From Intestinibacter bartlettii (GTDB taxonomy: Bacteria; Bacillota; Clostridia; Peptostreptococcales; Peptostreptococcaceae), in contig CP102273.1 of assembly GCA_025148965.1 (NCBI GenBank), forward strand, positions 2,356,001-2,420,000: DNA of 64,000 nt, given 5' to 3'. Every line of letters starts with the position of its first letter. The stretch's first letter is position 1. Positions 1 to 10,028 of this stretch are shown piece after piece. Below the pieces are notes generated by a model. That model had not been told where the DNA came from. It saw only the letters and a list, made by a program, of their open reading frames with translations, and made no database searches. A program made the position numbers and the translations under genes.

Positions 1-1115
1 TTTTTCAATTCTTGTATAAATTTAGTAGGAAGTTCATCTGCTACATCTAGTCTCCAACCTTTAACACCCATATTCATCCACTTATTTATTACACTATCTT
101 TGTCGTAAATAATATAATCCATAAATGAAGGCTCTAATTCATTAGTGTTAGGTAGAGCTTTTATTCCCCACCAAGATTGGTATTCTTCTGGTCCTTCTTT
201 AAAATTAAACCATGTTCTATATGGTGAATCTTCTGATTGATAAGCACCTACACTGTCATAATTATTAAATTTGTTGAAATATATGCTGTCTGCTCCAATG
301 TGACTGAATACACCATCAAGAACTACAGCCATTCCTTTTTCAGCTGCTTTATCAATTAATTCCTTGAATATTTTTTCATCACCAAACATAGGGTCTATAT
401 TTTTATAATTTCCAGTATCATATTTGTGGTTACTTGCTGCTTCAAATATAGGACTTAAATATATAACTGTAACACCTAGTTTTTTTAGATATCCTAGTTT
501 ATTAATTATTCCCTTAAGGTTACCACCATGAAAATCCCATCTTAGGATTTCTCCATTTTGGTCTTTTATATACATTGGGTCATCTTCCCAATTCCCATAT
601 AAAAATGAGTTTTTCTTAGGATTATCAACCTTTCCACTTCTATTACCATTATTAAATCTGTCTACAAATACATGGTATAAAACACCTTCTTTAAACCATG
701 AAGGCACCTTATAATCTTCATAAACAGTCAGTTGATATTTATTTAAATCATCATAATTATATTCACAAATCATTCCATTATTAGCTTGTTTGCCATAGAA
801 TAATGTTTTTTGTTCACCATATAAGTTTACTTCTACTGATAAAAAGTAATAGTATGTTGCGGGTTGTTCTAAAGGAGAAATTTCTACAGAATACTCTCTT
901 ACTTTTTCATTTTCCCCGCTTTGTTGTAATTCTAATTCCCTCACTAATACTGGATTTAAATTTTCATCTTCTTTTTCTATTATTAATTTTATACTGCATA
1001 CATCAAAAGCCTTGCTACTTTCAACTTTAATAATCGCACTTTCACAAGTCTTTAAAGCTCCAAATGGAGTTTTAAAATTTGTATCCCATGAATTATAATT
1101 TACAATATTTGCCAT
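1..1115 (-). CDS. GH13 alpha-glycosidase (neopullulanase/cyclomaltodextrinase-like), partial
   Basis: The first ~371 residues of an alpha-amylase-superfamily hydrolase are visible; the 3' end lies beyond base 1. After a ~110-residue N-terminal beta domain the reading frame shows GH13 landmarks: VFVDRFNNG, then WDFHGGNLKGI, IYLSPIFEAASNHKYDT (region I area), VVLDGVFSHIG, and WRLDVADELP with the Asp nucleophile. The N-domain plus this motif set suits neopullulanase-type enzymes that cut maltodextrins, which fits a place at the end of a glycogen operon. Its ATG lies one base after the glgP stop, and its AAGGTG ribosome binding site is inside glgP, so translation is probably coupled. Exact substrate cannot be read from the sequence. 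Confidence 0.88.
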   Translation of the reverse strand, partial: MANIVNYNSWDTNFKTPFGALKTCESAIIKVESSKAFDVCSIKLIIEKEDENLNPVLVRELELQQSGENEKVREYSVEISPLEQPATYYYFLSVEVNLYGEQKTLFYGKQANNGMICEYNYDDLNKYQLTVYEDYKVPSWFKEGVLYHVFVDRFNNGNRSGKVDNPKKNSFLYGNWEDDPMYIKDQNGEILRWDFHGGNLKGIINKLGYLKKLGVTVIYLSPIFEAASNHKYDTGNYKNIDPMFGDEKIFKELIDKAAEKGMAVVLDGVFSHIGADSIYFNKFNNYDSVGAYQSEDSPYRTWFNFKEGPEEYQSWWGIKALPNTNELEPSFMDYIIYDKDSVINKWMNMGVKGWRLDVADELPTKFIQELK

Positions 1116-1116
1116 A

Positions 1117-3549
1117 TTATCTTTCACCTTCTTTAAACCAAATATCATTTATATATTCTTCTATTGTTCTATCACTAGAGAAGAAACCTGAACATGCAGT
1201 ATTCTTTAATGATATCTTATTCCAAAGGTCTTGATTTCTATAAAGTTCTTGTAAACTCTTTTGTGCTTTAATATAAGAATAGAAATCTCTAAGTACAAAA
1301 TATTCATCATTATAAGTTATTAATGAGTCATATATTGTAATTCCATCTTTACCTAATCCAGGTATAAATCCATTTACTAAGTCATCAACTACTCTTTTTA
1401 TTTTTCTATCACTGTGATATAAATCTTTAGAAGAATATCCACCACATTTATTGTATTCTAAAACTTGTTCAGCATTTAGACCAAATATAAACATATTTTC
1501 TTTGCCAACTTGTTCAGAAATCTCTACATTAGCCCCATCCATAGTCGCCATTGTTATAGCACCATTCATCATAAGTTTCATATTACCAGTTCCTGATGCT
1601 TCTTTAGTAGTTGTAGATATTTGTTCACTTACATTTGCTGCTGGTATTATTTTTTCAGCAATTGACACACCATAGTTTTCTATAAATACTACTTTTACTT
1701 TGTCTTTGACTCTAGGGTCGTTGTTGATTAAATCAGCAACACTATTTATAAGTTTGATTATACATTTTGCTAAGTAATATCCTGGTGCAGCCTTTGCCCC
1801 AAAGATGAATGTACGAGGTATAATTTCAAACTCTGGATTATCAAGTATTTCATGATATAAATAAAGAATATGAAGTACATTTAATAATTGTCTTTTATAT
1901 GCATGCAATCTCTTTATTTGTACATCAAATATTGAATTTGGGTCTACTTTTATTCCTTGTTTTTCATATATATAATCTGCAAGTTTTACTTTATTGTTGT
2001 ATTTTATTTCTCCAACTCTATCTAAAACTTTTTTGTTATCTAGATATTTTTCTAAATCTTTTAATTTAGAAGTATCTTTCTTCCAGTCATCTCCTATTAA
2101 TTCAGTAATCAAGTCTGAAAGTTCTTTATTACAACTCATAAGCCATCTTCTATGAGCTATCCCATTTGTTTTATTGTTGAATTTATATGGTTCATCGTTG
2201 TAGAAATCCTTTAATTCTTCATGTTTTAGAATTTCAGTGTGAAGTTTTGCAACACCATTTACACTATGACTACCTCTAATACATAAATGTGCCATTCTAA
2301 CTTCACCGTTGTTTATAATTCTCATGTAGTTTATTTTTCCCCAGTCATCATGATATTTACTTTGTAGATATTCAACATATCTTCTGTCTATTTCTTCTAT
2401 TATCATATAAATTCTTGGTAATAGTTTTTTCATCATTTCAACTGGCCATTTTTCTAATGCTTCTGCTAAAATAGTGTGATTTGTATATGACATAACTCTA
2501 GTTGTTATATCCCATGCTTCATCCCAAGAAAATCCTTCTTCATCTAAAAGTATTCTCATTAATTCTGGGATACATAGAGTTGGATGTGTATCGTTTATAT
2601 GAATAGCTACCTTTTTAGGTAAATCTCTCATACTGACTTTATTTTTTTTACATTTTCTTATTATATCTTGTAACCCTGCACTGACAAAGAAATATTCTTG
2701 TTTTAATCTAAGTAATCTACCTGCATAATTTGAGTCATTTGGATATAAAACTTGAGATATTTCTTCAGTATAGTATTTATATTTTAATGCATCTTCATAA
2801 CTTCCATTTTGGTTTTTGGCATTTTTATTAACTTCTGAGAAGTCCCTGTTTAAAATTTCACTTTTCCATAGTCTAAGTGTATTTATACAGTGATTTTCAT
2901 ATCCTATTATAGGTATATCATAAGGCATAGCCATAACAGGTATATAATTTTCATGTACTACATCTAAATTACCATCGGCTCTTTGTTTTAAATAAGCATC
3001 TCCTTCAAATTTGACTACAACTGCTCTATTTGGTCTTACAGTTTCCCAAGGATATTGACCATTTTTTAGCCAGTTATCTGGTAGTTCAACTTGAGATCCA
3101 TTTACAAACTTTTGTTCAAATAGACCATATTTGTATCTTATCCCATATCCATGACCACTAATTCCAACTGATGCCATTGAATCTAAAAAGCATGCTGCCA
3201 ATCTTCCTAAACCACCATTTCCTAATCCTGGATCTGGTTCTGTTTCTATTATTTCATTTAAGTCAATACCTAGTTCTTTAAGACCCTCTTCTATCTCATG
3301 CTCTACATCTAAATTTAATAAATTAGATTGTAGTTGTCTCCCTATTAAGAATTCCATTGAAAAATAAAAAACTGCTTTTTCTTTATCAATTCTAGTTCCA
3401 ACCCATTCTTTTGCTATAAAATCTTTTATAACACAACATAGTACTCTAAAGATTTCATCTTTACTTGCCTCTTCTACGGGTTGGGCATATAAACTGTACA
3501 TTTTACTCTTAAAAGCATGTTTAAATTTCTTTTTGCTAATTGTGATCAT
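1117..3549 (-). CDS. glgP: Glycogen/maltodextrin phosphorylase
   Basis: Phosphorolyses alpha-1,4-glucan ends to glucose-1-phosphate in the cytoplasm. The 810-aa length is normal for GT35 phosphorylases. The PLP-binding motif EASGTGNMKLMMNGA is present with the Schiff-base lysine at about K658, and the N-terminal GNGGLGRLAACFLDS signature is intact. It starts at ATG 3549 behind AAGGGAG. It follows glgA by about 150 bases that hold two hairpins, and the downstream GH13 gene begins one base after its stop. Together with that glycosidase it is the degradative half of the glycogen operon. Confidence 0.97.
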   Translation of the reverse strand: MITISKKKFKHAFKSKMYSLYAQPVEEASKDEIFRVLCCVIKDFIAKEWVGTRIDKEKAVFYFSMEFLIGRQLQSNLLNLDVEHEIEEGLKELGIDLNEIIETEPDPGLGNGGLGRLAACFLDSMASVGISGHGYGIRYKYGLFEQKFVNGSQVELPDNWLKNGQYPWETVRPNRAVVVKFEGDAYLKQRADGNLDVVHENYIPVMAMPYDIPIIGYENHCINTLRLWKSEILNRDFSEVNKNAKNQNGSYEDALKYKYYTEEISQVLYPNDSNYAGRLLRLKQEYFFVSAGLQDIIRKCKKNKVSMRDLPKKVAIHINDTHPTLCIPELMRILLDEEGFSWDEAWDITTRVMSYTNHTILAEALEKWPVEMMKKLLPRIYMIIEEIDRRYVEYLQSKYHDDWGKINYMRIINNGEVRMAHLCIRGSHSVNGVAKLHTEILKHEELKDFYNDEPYKFNNKTNGIAHRRWLMSCNKELSDLITELIGDDWKKDTSKLKDLEKYLDNKKVLDRVGEIKYNNKVKLADYIYEKQGIKVDPNSIFDVQIKRLHAYKRQLLNVLHILYLYHEILDNPEFEIIPRTFIFGAKAAPGYYLAKCIIKLINSVADLINNDPRVKDKVKVVFIENYGVSIAEKIIPAANVSEQISTTTKEASGTGNMKLMMNGAITMATMDGANVEISEQVGKENMFIFGLNAEQVLEYNKCGGYSSKDLYHSDRKIKRVVDDLVNGFIPGLGKDGITIYDSLITYNDEYFVLRDFYSYIKAQKSLQELYRNQDLWNKISLKNTACSGFFSSDRTIEEYINDIWFKEGER

Positions 3550-3579
3550 AAGCCATCTCCCTTACTATTGTTAAATAAC

Positions 3580-3623
3580 CCCTTTATCAGCATAAAAGGG
3601 TATAGCACTTGCAAAGCAAGTGC
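3580..3623 (-). promoter_or_regulatory. Two hairpins in the glgA-glgP gap
   Basis: Within the operon gap there is a perfect 8-bp inverted repeat with a 3-base loop, GCACTTGC-AAA-GCAAGTGC (3605-3623), and a weaker CCCTTT/AAAGGG pair (about 3580-3600). Neither is followed by a clean U-run on the minus strand, so an RNA-processing or stability element that uncouples glgP from glgA expression is more likely than a terminator. Function is inference. Confidence 0.45.
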
Positions 3624-3695
3624 CTTATCTTAATGTTATAAATAAATATAATCTCCCTTAATGCATTTAAAATCTATTTTTTAATCAAATCTTTC

Positions 3696-5132
3696 TTATA
3701 GACTTTTGTATACTTTTATATATTCTTTAGCTGATTTGCTCCAACTATCATCAGTGTTCATAGCATTTCTAACCAATATATTCCATGTGTTTCTATCTTC
3801 ATGATATAATCTTACAGCTTTTTGTAATGTGAAAAACATTTCATGTGCATTGTAGTTACTAAAGCTAAATCCATTTCCTTCATGAGTGTATTGGTTATAA
3901 GGATTTACAGTGTCTTTTAATCCACCAGTTTCTCTAACTATTGGTAATGTTCCATATCTCATTGCTATCATTTGACCTATTCCACATGGCTCAAATAATG
4001 ATGGCATTAAGAATATATCACTAGCAGCATAAATTTGTTGAGCTAATGCACTATCAAAAGTTATATTAGCTGAAACTTTTGAAGGATAGTGAGAATCGTA
4101 ATAGTGGAACATTGATTGGTATTGGTTTTCACCAGTTCCTAATACAACTAATTGTAAGTTTTCGTTTACTATCTCTGGCATCATAAAACTAATTAAATCT
4201 AAACCTTTTTGTGAAACTAATCTAGATACTATCCCTACCATAGGAATGTTAGGATTAACTTCTAATTTCAAAAGTTTTTGTAATTCTATTTTATTTTGAA
4301 CTTTTTTATCTAGTGAATTTATATCATAATTTACAAATAAATTTTGGTCTGTTTGTGGATTATTTATATCATAATCTATACCATTTAGTATTCCTACTAA
4401 TTTATATTCATTTGCTCTTATTAATCCATCTAGAGTATTTCCATAGAACGCTGTTTTTATTTCTCCGGCATATGATGGACTTACTGTAGAAACTTTATCT
4501 GCAAAGTTTATTCCTGCTTTCATAAAGTTTATTTGTCCATGATATTCTATATCACCATTATTAAAATGTCTGAAGTCTATATCTAATATGTCTCCAAGTA
4601 TATCACTACTAAAAATACCTTGATACTGTAAATTATGTATAGTATATATAGTTTTTATATGGCTGTATTTTGGTAAATGTGCATATTTTTCTTTTAAATA
4701 TAATGGTAACATTCCTGTATGCCAGTCATTTATATTGATTACATCAGGATAGAAACCTAATTTATCTATAGATTTTAATACAGCATTTGTAAAGAATACA
4801 AATCTTTCTGCATCATCTCCATGTCCATATATACTTTGTTCTACATCTCTTTTAAAATAGTATTCATTATCTATGAAGTAAAATGTTACTCCATCTAATT
4901 CTAGCTGTTCAACTCCACAATATTGACTTCTCCAAGATACATCAACACTAAATTCGCCTACTTTTTTTAATCTGTCTTTTAAATATGTAGGTATTGTTGA
5001 GTATTTAGGCATCATTACTCTAACATCTACACCCTCTTTTTTTAATGCCTTTGGTAATGCATATGCAACATCGCCTAAACCTCCTGTTTTAGCAAAAGGC
5101 CAACACTCTGCTGTTACATAAAGTACCTTCAT
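3696..5132 (-). CDS. glgA: Glycogen synthase (ADP-glucose type)
   Basis: GT5 glycosyltransferase that adds glucosyl units from ADP-glucose to the growing alpha-1,4-glucan. The N-terminal ADP-glucose-binding motif KTGGLGDV begins at K15. The C-terminal GT-B half shows GIVSRLVSQKGLDL and the EPCGIGQMIAMRYGTLPIVRETGGL region typical of bacterial GlgA. The 478-aa length is standard. Start ATG 5132 has AAGGGGG seven bases upstream and lies 17 bases after the glgD stop, consistent with one transcript. Confidence 0.97.
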   Translation of the reverse strand: MKVLYVTAECWPFAKTGGLGDVAYALPKALKKEGVDVRVMMPKYSTIPTYLKDRLKKVGEFSVDVSWRSQYCGVEQLELDGVTFYFIDNEYYFKRDVEQSIYGHGDDAERFVFFTNAVLKSIDKLGFYPDVININDWHTGMLPLYLKEKYAHLPKYSHIKTIYTIHNLQYQGIFSSDILGDILDIDFRHFNNGDIEYHGQINFMKAGINFADKVSTVSPSYAGEIKTAFYGNTLDGLIRANEYKLVGILNGIDYDINNPQTDQNLFVNYDINSLDKKVQNKIELQKLLKLEVNPNIPMVGIVSRLVSQKGLDLISFMMPEIVNENLQLVVLGTGENQYQSMFHYYDSHYPSKVSANITFDSALAQQIYAASDIFLMPSLFEPCGIGQMIAMRYGTLPIVRETGGLKDTVNPYNQYTHEGNGFSFSNYNAHEMFFTLQKAVRLYHEDRNTWNILVRNAMNTDDSWSKSAKEYIKVYKSL

Positions 5133-5149
5133 ATTTTCTACCCCCTTAT

Positions 5150-6280
5150 TTAAACTGTTTCATTTTTTTCAATTACCATTGGGTAATCTTTGTCTCCTTT
5201 TAATTCTTTATTATCGCTTATAACTACATTTTTATCTAGTATTACATTTTCCAGTACTACATTTTCTCCAATCTTGCAACTTTGCATTATAACAGAATCT
5301 CTTATAGTTGAACCTTTCCCTATTTTTACTTTTCTAAATAAAGTGGAATCTTCAACAGTACCATCTATTTGGCAACCAGTTGCTATAAATGAACCTTTAA
5401 CTTCAGCATTTTCTCCATACATAGTTGGTGCTTGTGATTTATCTTTAGTAAATATTTTTCTATCTGATTTAAATATTTCTCTAGATACATCTTCTGTTAA
5501 GAATTCTTTACTTGCTTCGTAATAACTTTTTAATGAAGTTATACATTTTAAGTATCCTTCGTATTTGTATGCTCCTACTTGTATATTATCTAATTGATTT
5601 ATTATATAATCTTCTATGTAAGAATACGTTCCCATACTAGCTATGCTGTATATACATTCTATAAAATCTGTACGTTTCATTATGAATGTGTCCATGCATA
5701 TATTTGCACTTGGAAAAGTATTTAAATTATTACCTACATTTTTTACCAATTTATCTTTATCTATATTTAAAGTATTGCAATTTTTGAAATCTTTATTTGC
5801 ATTCTCAACACGTTTATAAACTATTGTTATGTCGTTATTTGATTTTTTATGATATTTTAATAAGTCATTATAATCTATCGAACAAATCATGTATGATGGT
5901 GCAACTATGACATATTCTTCAGGACTTTTTTCTATGTAATCTATATTAGCTAATATTGTATATATGTCACCTTTTCTATAACCATAATTATTGTTATTTT
6001 TAGCATTTTCAGGACTTAAAACATATAGTCCACCTTGTTTTCTACTTAAATCCCAATCTTTACCACTTCCTAAATGGTCAGTTAAAGATCTGTATTTTTC
6101 TCTTGCATATATTCCTACATTTGTTATTCCTGAATTAACCATATTTGATAATGTAAAGTCTATTAATCTATATCTACCTGCTATTGGTATAGTAGCTACT
6201 GGTCTATGATCTGACAATACGTTTACTGATGGATTTTGTATGCTATCTAAATTTATTAAGCCCATGCATTCATTTTTCAT
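5150..6280 (-). CDS. glgD: Glucose-1-phosphate adenylyltransferase, GlgD (regulatory) subunit
   Basis: Non-catalytic partner of GlgC in Firmicutes. It has the same 376-aa length and the same layout: nucleotidyltransferase-like N-domain and left-handed beta-helix repeats (VEDSTLFRKVKIGKG, RDSVIMQSCKIGENV). The glycine-rich GGxGxRL nucleotide loop seen in neighbouring GlgC is replaced by a degenerate stretch near residues 7-28. This is the hallmark of GlgD, which forms a GlgC/GlgD heterotetramer and tunes activity. Start ATG 6280 follows AGGGGGAAATTTT. Confidence 0.95.
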   Translation of the reverse strand: MKNECMGLINLDSIQNPSVNVLSDHRPVATIPIAGRYRLIDFTLSNMVNSGITNVGIYAREKYRSLTDHLGSGKDWDLSRKQGGLYVLSPENAKNNNNYGYRKGDIYTILANIDYIEKSPEEYVIVAPSYMICSIDYNDLLKYHKKSNNDITIVYKRVENANKDFKNCNTLNIDKDKLVKNVGNNLNTFPSANICMDTFIMKRTDFIECIYSIASMGTYSYIEDYIINQLDNIQVGAYKYEGYLKCITSLKSYYEASKEFLTEDVSREIFKSDRKIFTKDKSQAPTMYGENAEVKGSFIATGCQIDGTVEDSTLFRKVKIGKGSTIRDSVIMQSCKIGENVVLENVILDKNVVISDNKELKGDKDYPMVIEKNETV

Positions 6281-6343
6281 AAAATTTCCCCCTATATTTA
6301 CCTATGTTACTTTTAACTTTATTTTTTTATTAATCATAATCTA

Positions 6344-7474
6344 TTATGCTTTTACTAATTCGAACTCTGATACTACACTTATTTCATCATTTTCGTCTTT
6401 TATTATGGCGTTATCTTCTATAACAGCACCTTCTGCTATCATTGCTTTTTTGATTACTACATTTTCGCCTATTTTTACATTAGGCATTATTACAGAATCT
6501 TCTACAACTGAACCTTCACCTATTTGTACTTTATGTGATAATACAGTATTTCTAACAGTTCCGTAAACTCTACAACCATCGGCAATTAATGATTTTTTAA
6601 CTGATGCATTTGGTCCTATATATTGTGGTGGAACGTCGTTTGTATTAGTATAGATTCTCCATTGTGGGTCGTTTAAATCTACTGACTCTGGATCGTTTAT
6701 TAAATCCATATTTGCTTCCCATAAACTTTGTATAGTACCAACATCTCTCCAATATCCTTTAAATGGATATGCAAACATTGATTGTCCTTCTTCTAACATA
6801 GTTGGTATTACATTATGTCCGAAGTCGTCTAGGCATTCTCCTGTTTCATCTGCTCTTTTGAAGTATGCTCTTAAAGTCTTCCAGTCAAATATGTAAATAC
6901 CCATAGAGGCTAAATTACTTTTTGGTTCTTTTGGCTTTTCTTCAAATTCATAAATACTTCCATCTTCATTTGTATTCATAATTCCAAATCTACTTGCTTC
7001 ATCCCAAGGAACTTCTATTACTGCTATTGTTGCTTTAGCTCCTTTTTCTTTGTGAAATTCAAGCATTTTACTGTAGTCCATTTTATATATATGGTCTCCA
7101 GATAATATTAAAACATATTCTGGATCATAATCATCTATAAAGTCCATATTTTTCTTTATTGCATTGGCTGTACCATTAAACCAATGACCTTCTTTTTCAT
7201 TCATATATGGTTGAAGAATTGTAACACCACCGTTAACTCTGTCTAAATCCCAATGGTCCCCCATACCGATATGTGAATTTAGTATTTGTGGTTTGTATTG
7301 AGTTAATACACCAACTGTATCAATACCTGAGTTAGAACAGTTACTTAAAACAAAATCTATTATTCTGTATTTACCACCGAATGATACGGCTGGTTTTGCA
7401 ATTCTTTTTGTAAATACTCCTAATCTAGAGCCTTGTCCCCCTGCTAAAATCATAGCTAGCATTTCTTTTTTCAT
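6344..7474 (-). CDS. glgC: Glucose-1-phosphate adenylyltransferase, catalytic subunit
   Basis: Makes ADP-glucose from glucose-1-phosphate and ATP, the committed step of bacterial glycogen synthesis. Residues ~9-40 carry [20 protein letters not shown] with the dinucleotide loop and catalytic Arg/Lys, followed by GGKYRIIDF and [13 protein letters not shown]. The C-terminal hexapeptide beta-helix ([19 protein letters not shown]) is intact. Start ATG 7474 has GAAAGGGGATC upstream. A 205-base gap separates it from glgB, so an extra promoter there is possible, although I could not pick one with confidence. Confidence 0.97.
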   Translation of the reverse strand: MKKEMLAMILAGGQGSRLGVFTKRIAKPAVSFGGKYRIIDFVLSNCSNSGIDTVGVLTQYKPQILNSHIGMGDHWDLDRVNGGVTILQPYMNEKEGHWFNGTANAIKKNMDFIDDYDPEYVLILSGDHIYKMDYSKMLEFHKEKGAKATIAVIEVPWDEASRFGIMNTNEDGSIYEFEEKPKEPKSNLASMGIYIFDWKTLRAYFKRADETGECLDDFGHNVIPTMLEEGQSMFAYPFKGYWRDVGTIQSLWEANMDLINDPESVDLNDPQWRIYTNTNDVPPQYIGPNASVKKSLIADGCRVYGTVRNTVLSHKVQIGEGSVVEDSVIMPNVKIGENVVIKKAMIAEGAVIEDNAIIKDENDEISVVSEFELVKA

Positions 7475-7679
7475 ATATGATCCCCTTTCATATAGTGTAC
7501 CTATATTTTTATATTTTTAAGTTATTAATGAATTTATTGTAATTAATAAATTATCTTCTTTTTATACAGAAAAAATATATTAACTTAAACGTCTAAACTT
7601 AAGTGTCTTTTTATAACATTATAATATATTTTCATTTAGTTTTTGTGCTATTTATGTTTATTTTTGTATTATTTCAAAA

Positions 7680-9779
7680 TTATTTGTTATAGCTTCTTTT
7701 TTTATTTTTTCTTTTGTTTTTACTCTTATTTTTTTTAGTTTTTTTGTGATTTTGCATAATTTTATTAACTTTAACTACATTTGAATCTTTTTCTACTGTT
7801 ACATTTATTGAAGATTTTTCTCCAACTGTATCAGTATTTTCTTTAACTGATATTTCTATTTCTTCATCAACCACATCTTTCTTTACTTTTTCTCTTTTTA
7901 ATTTTATAAAAGTAGCACCTAGTGGCGGAACTTTTATTGTTATATGATATGGTTTGTTGTGCCATTTTTCATCAACAGAAACTAATTCAGCATCTGCCAT
8001 AGTTTGATTTGATCCATAATATTTTTCATTATCACTGTTTAATATTTCTTCATAAACTCCTTCATAAGGTACCCCAACCTTATAATCGTAATAAACGTTA
8101 GGAGTGAAGTTTAATACAGCTATTATGAAATCTTTTGGATTTTTACTCAATCTCATTAAAGTTATAATACTTTGATCCTTATTGTTTGGATCTATAAAAT
8201 CAAATCCCTTATATGTATTATCTAACTCGTATAAAGATTTTTCATCTTTATACATATAGTTTAAATCTTTTACATAATCTTTCATCTTAGAATGTTGCTC
8301 AATTTCTAAAAGCTGCCATTCAAGCCCATAAGCATATCTCCATTCTAAGCCTTGTGCAAATTCAGAACCCATAAATAATAACTTCTTACCTGGATGTATC
8401 ATGTAATAAGCATATAAAAGTCTTAAGTTTGCAAATCTTTGCCAATCATCTCCTGGCATTTTATCTAATAAAGATTTCTTACCATGGACAACTTCATCAT
8501 GTGATAATGGAAGTATAAAATTCTCTGAAAATGCATACATAAATGAGAATGTTATTAAATCATGATGATATTTTCTATAGATAGGGTCCTTCTCCATATA
8601 TTGTAATGTATCATTCATCCAACCCATATTCCATTTATATGAAAAGCCTAAACCACCACTGTATGTTGGTGCTGTTACCATAGGCCAAGCAGTTGATTCT
8701 TCTGCTACTACTATTGGATTGTCAATGTTAGCATATATTACTTCATTTAATTTTCTTAAAAAGTCAATTGCTTCTATATTTTCTTTTCCACCATATTGAT
8801 TTGCTTCCCAGTCTCCTCCATCATAATCAAGATAAAGCATACTGCTCACTGCATCAACTCTAATTCCATCTACATGATATTCTTTAAACCAGTAAATTGC
8901 ATTTGAAAGTAAGAAACTTTTTACTTCTGGTTTTCCAACATCAAAATGTGCAGTACCCCAAGCTAGGTTTTCTGCTTTTAATGGACTTGCATATTCATAT
9001 TGTGCAGAACCGTCAAATCTATAAAGACCATGTATATCTTTACAAAAATGGCTATAAGCAAAATCTAATATAATTCCAAGCCCTAATTCATGAGCCTTAT
9101 CTACAAATGCTTTAAATTCATTTGGATTTCCATATCTACTTGTTGTCGCATAATATCCTATTGTTTGATATCCCCAACTCATATCTAGTGGATATTCAGT
9201 TATAGGCATTAATTCTATATGTGTATATCCCATGTCCTTACAATATTCAAGCATTTCATAAAGTTCTTGATAATTAAAAAAATCTCCATCCCATTTTCTT
9301 TTCCAAGAACCTAGATGTACTTCATAGATATTCATCGGTTGCTCAAAAACTGATTTTTTATTTTTTTGTTCTATATACTTTTTATCGCTCCAATTAAATT
9401 TTCCTAAATCGAAAACTTTTGAAGCTGTCTCTGGTCTCAATTCTGCATAAGTTCCATATGGGTCAGATTTCAGTCTGCTTACATCATCACATCCAACAAC
9501 GTTGTATTTGTATATATCCCCTTGTGATAAGTCAGTTGTGAATATAGACCAAACACCAGAATCATATAGATTTTCTAGCTTATGAGAACTTCCATCCCAA
9601 TCATTAAAATCCCCTACTAATTCGATTTCTTTTGCATTAGGCGCCCATACCATAAAAGAAATTCCTTCTTTTCCATTATGAGTAGCTTTGTGGTTCCCCA
9701 TATATTTATAACTGTCCAAAGCATTCCCACTTTTGAAATTGTCTATATTTTCCCTTTTTGTTATATCTAAGTAATTAAT
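7680..9779 (-). CDS. glgB: 1,4-alpha-glucan branching enzyme with basic C-terminal tail
   Basis: Forms alpha-1,6 branches in glycogen. CBM48 (FMVWAPNAKEIELVGDFNDW) precedes a GH13 barrel with DFAYSHF, GIRVDAVSSM (nucleophile Asp), VAEESTAWP (acid/base Glu) and PLSHDEVVHGKKS. The nearest conventional start is TTG 9719, but the frame stays open upstream. A strong AGGAGGGGG lies 8 bases before an in-frame ATT at 9779, and the 20 extra residues include IDNFKSGN, which aligns with the conserved N-terminus of GlgB proteins; I therefore extend to 9779 with AUU as probable start. The last ~65 residues form an acidic linker, then a Lys/Asn-rich tail (KKTKKNKSKNKRKNKKR) not usual in the family. Confidence 0.93.
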   Translation of the reverse strand: MNYLDITKRENIDNFKSGNALDSYKYMGNHKATHNGKEGISFMVWAPNAKEIELVGDFNDWDGSSHKLENLYDSGVWSIFTTDLSQGDIYKYNVVGCDDVSRLKSDPYGTYAELRPETASKVFDLGKFNWSDKKYIEQKNKKSVFEQPMNIYEVHLGSWKRKWDGDFFNYQELYEMLEYCKDMGYTHIELMPITEYPLDMSWGYQTIGYYATTSRYGNPNEFKAFVDKAHELGLGIILDFAYSHFCKDIHGLYRFDGSAQYEYASPLKAENLAWGTAHFDVGKPEVKSFLLSNAIYWFKEYHVDGIRVDAVSSMLYLDYDGGDWEANQYGGKENIEAIDFLRKLNEVIYANIDNPIVVAEESTAWPMVTAPTYSGGLGFSYKWNMGWMNDTLQYMEKDPIYRKYHHDLITFSFMYAFSENFILPLSHDEVVHGKKSLLDKMPGDDWQRFANLRLLYAYYMIHPGKKLLFMGSEFAQGLEWRYAYGLEWQLLEIEQHSKMKDYVKDLNYMYKDEKSLYELDNTYKGFDFIDPNNKDQSIITLMRLSKNPKDFIIAVLNFTPNVYYDYKVGVPYEGVYEEILNSDNEKYYGSNQTMADAELVSVDEKWHNKPYHITIKVPPLGATFIKLKREKVKKDVVDEEIEISVKENTDTVGEKSSINVTVEKDSNVVKVNKIMQNHKKTKKNKSKNKRKNKKRSYNK

Positions 9780-10028
9780 AGAAACCCCCTCCTTCTAATA
9801 AAAACTTTTTTGTTCGTTTCTCTTTACTATATTGTAATCCATTTTTTGGAAAATGTATACAGTATAAATGCTAATTATGTAAATTTTTTCCAGTATTTTT
9901 GCACAAAATACTTTCCTTTTTTAGGAAATCATTTTCCTAAGTTTTTTTTATTAAATTTAAGGTCCCACTTTTATCTTTATTTAAGATAAAGAAAGTCGCC
10001 AAAGCAAGTAGCTCGACGACTCTTTTGT
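9780..10028. other. Intergenic region upstream of glgB
   Basis: About 250 bases without a gene. The glgB ribosome binding site is at 9785-9793 on the minus strand. Near 9969-9992 an AT-rich inverted repeat (TTATCTT/AAGATAA) and near 9994-10020 a GTCG/CGAC pair lie just after the stop of the stomatin-like gene. They may end that transcript, but neither has a good U-tract. The 9-mer AAAGCAAGT here (10001-10009) also occurs in the glgA-glgP hairpin (3613-3621). No convincing promoter pair was found. Confidence 0.4.

Noticed and set aside
803-1030. 75-aa Leu/Phe-rich plus-strand frame near the left edge
   Set aside because: It is antisense to the GH13 glycosidase frame, which has clear family motifs.
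9961-10020. Strong terminator after the stomatin-like gene
   Set aside because: The inverted repeats are short or AT-only and lack a proper U-run, so they are listed only as intergenic content.
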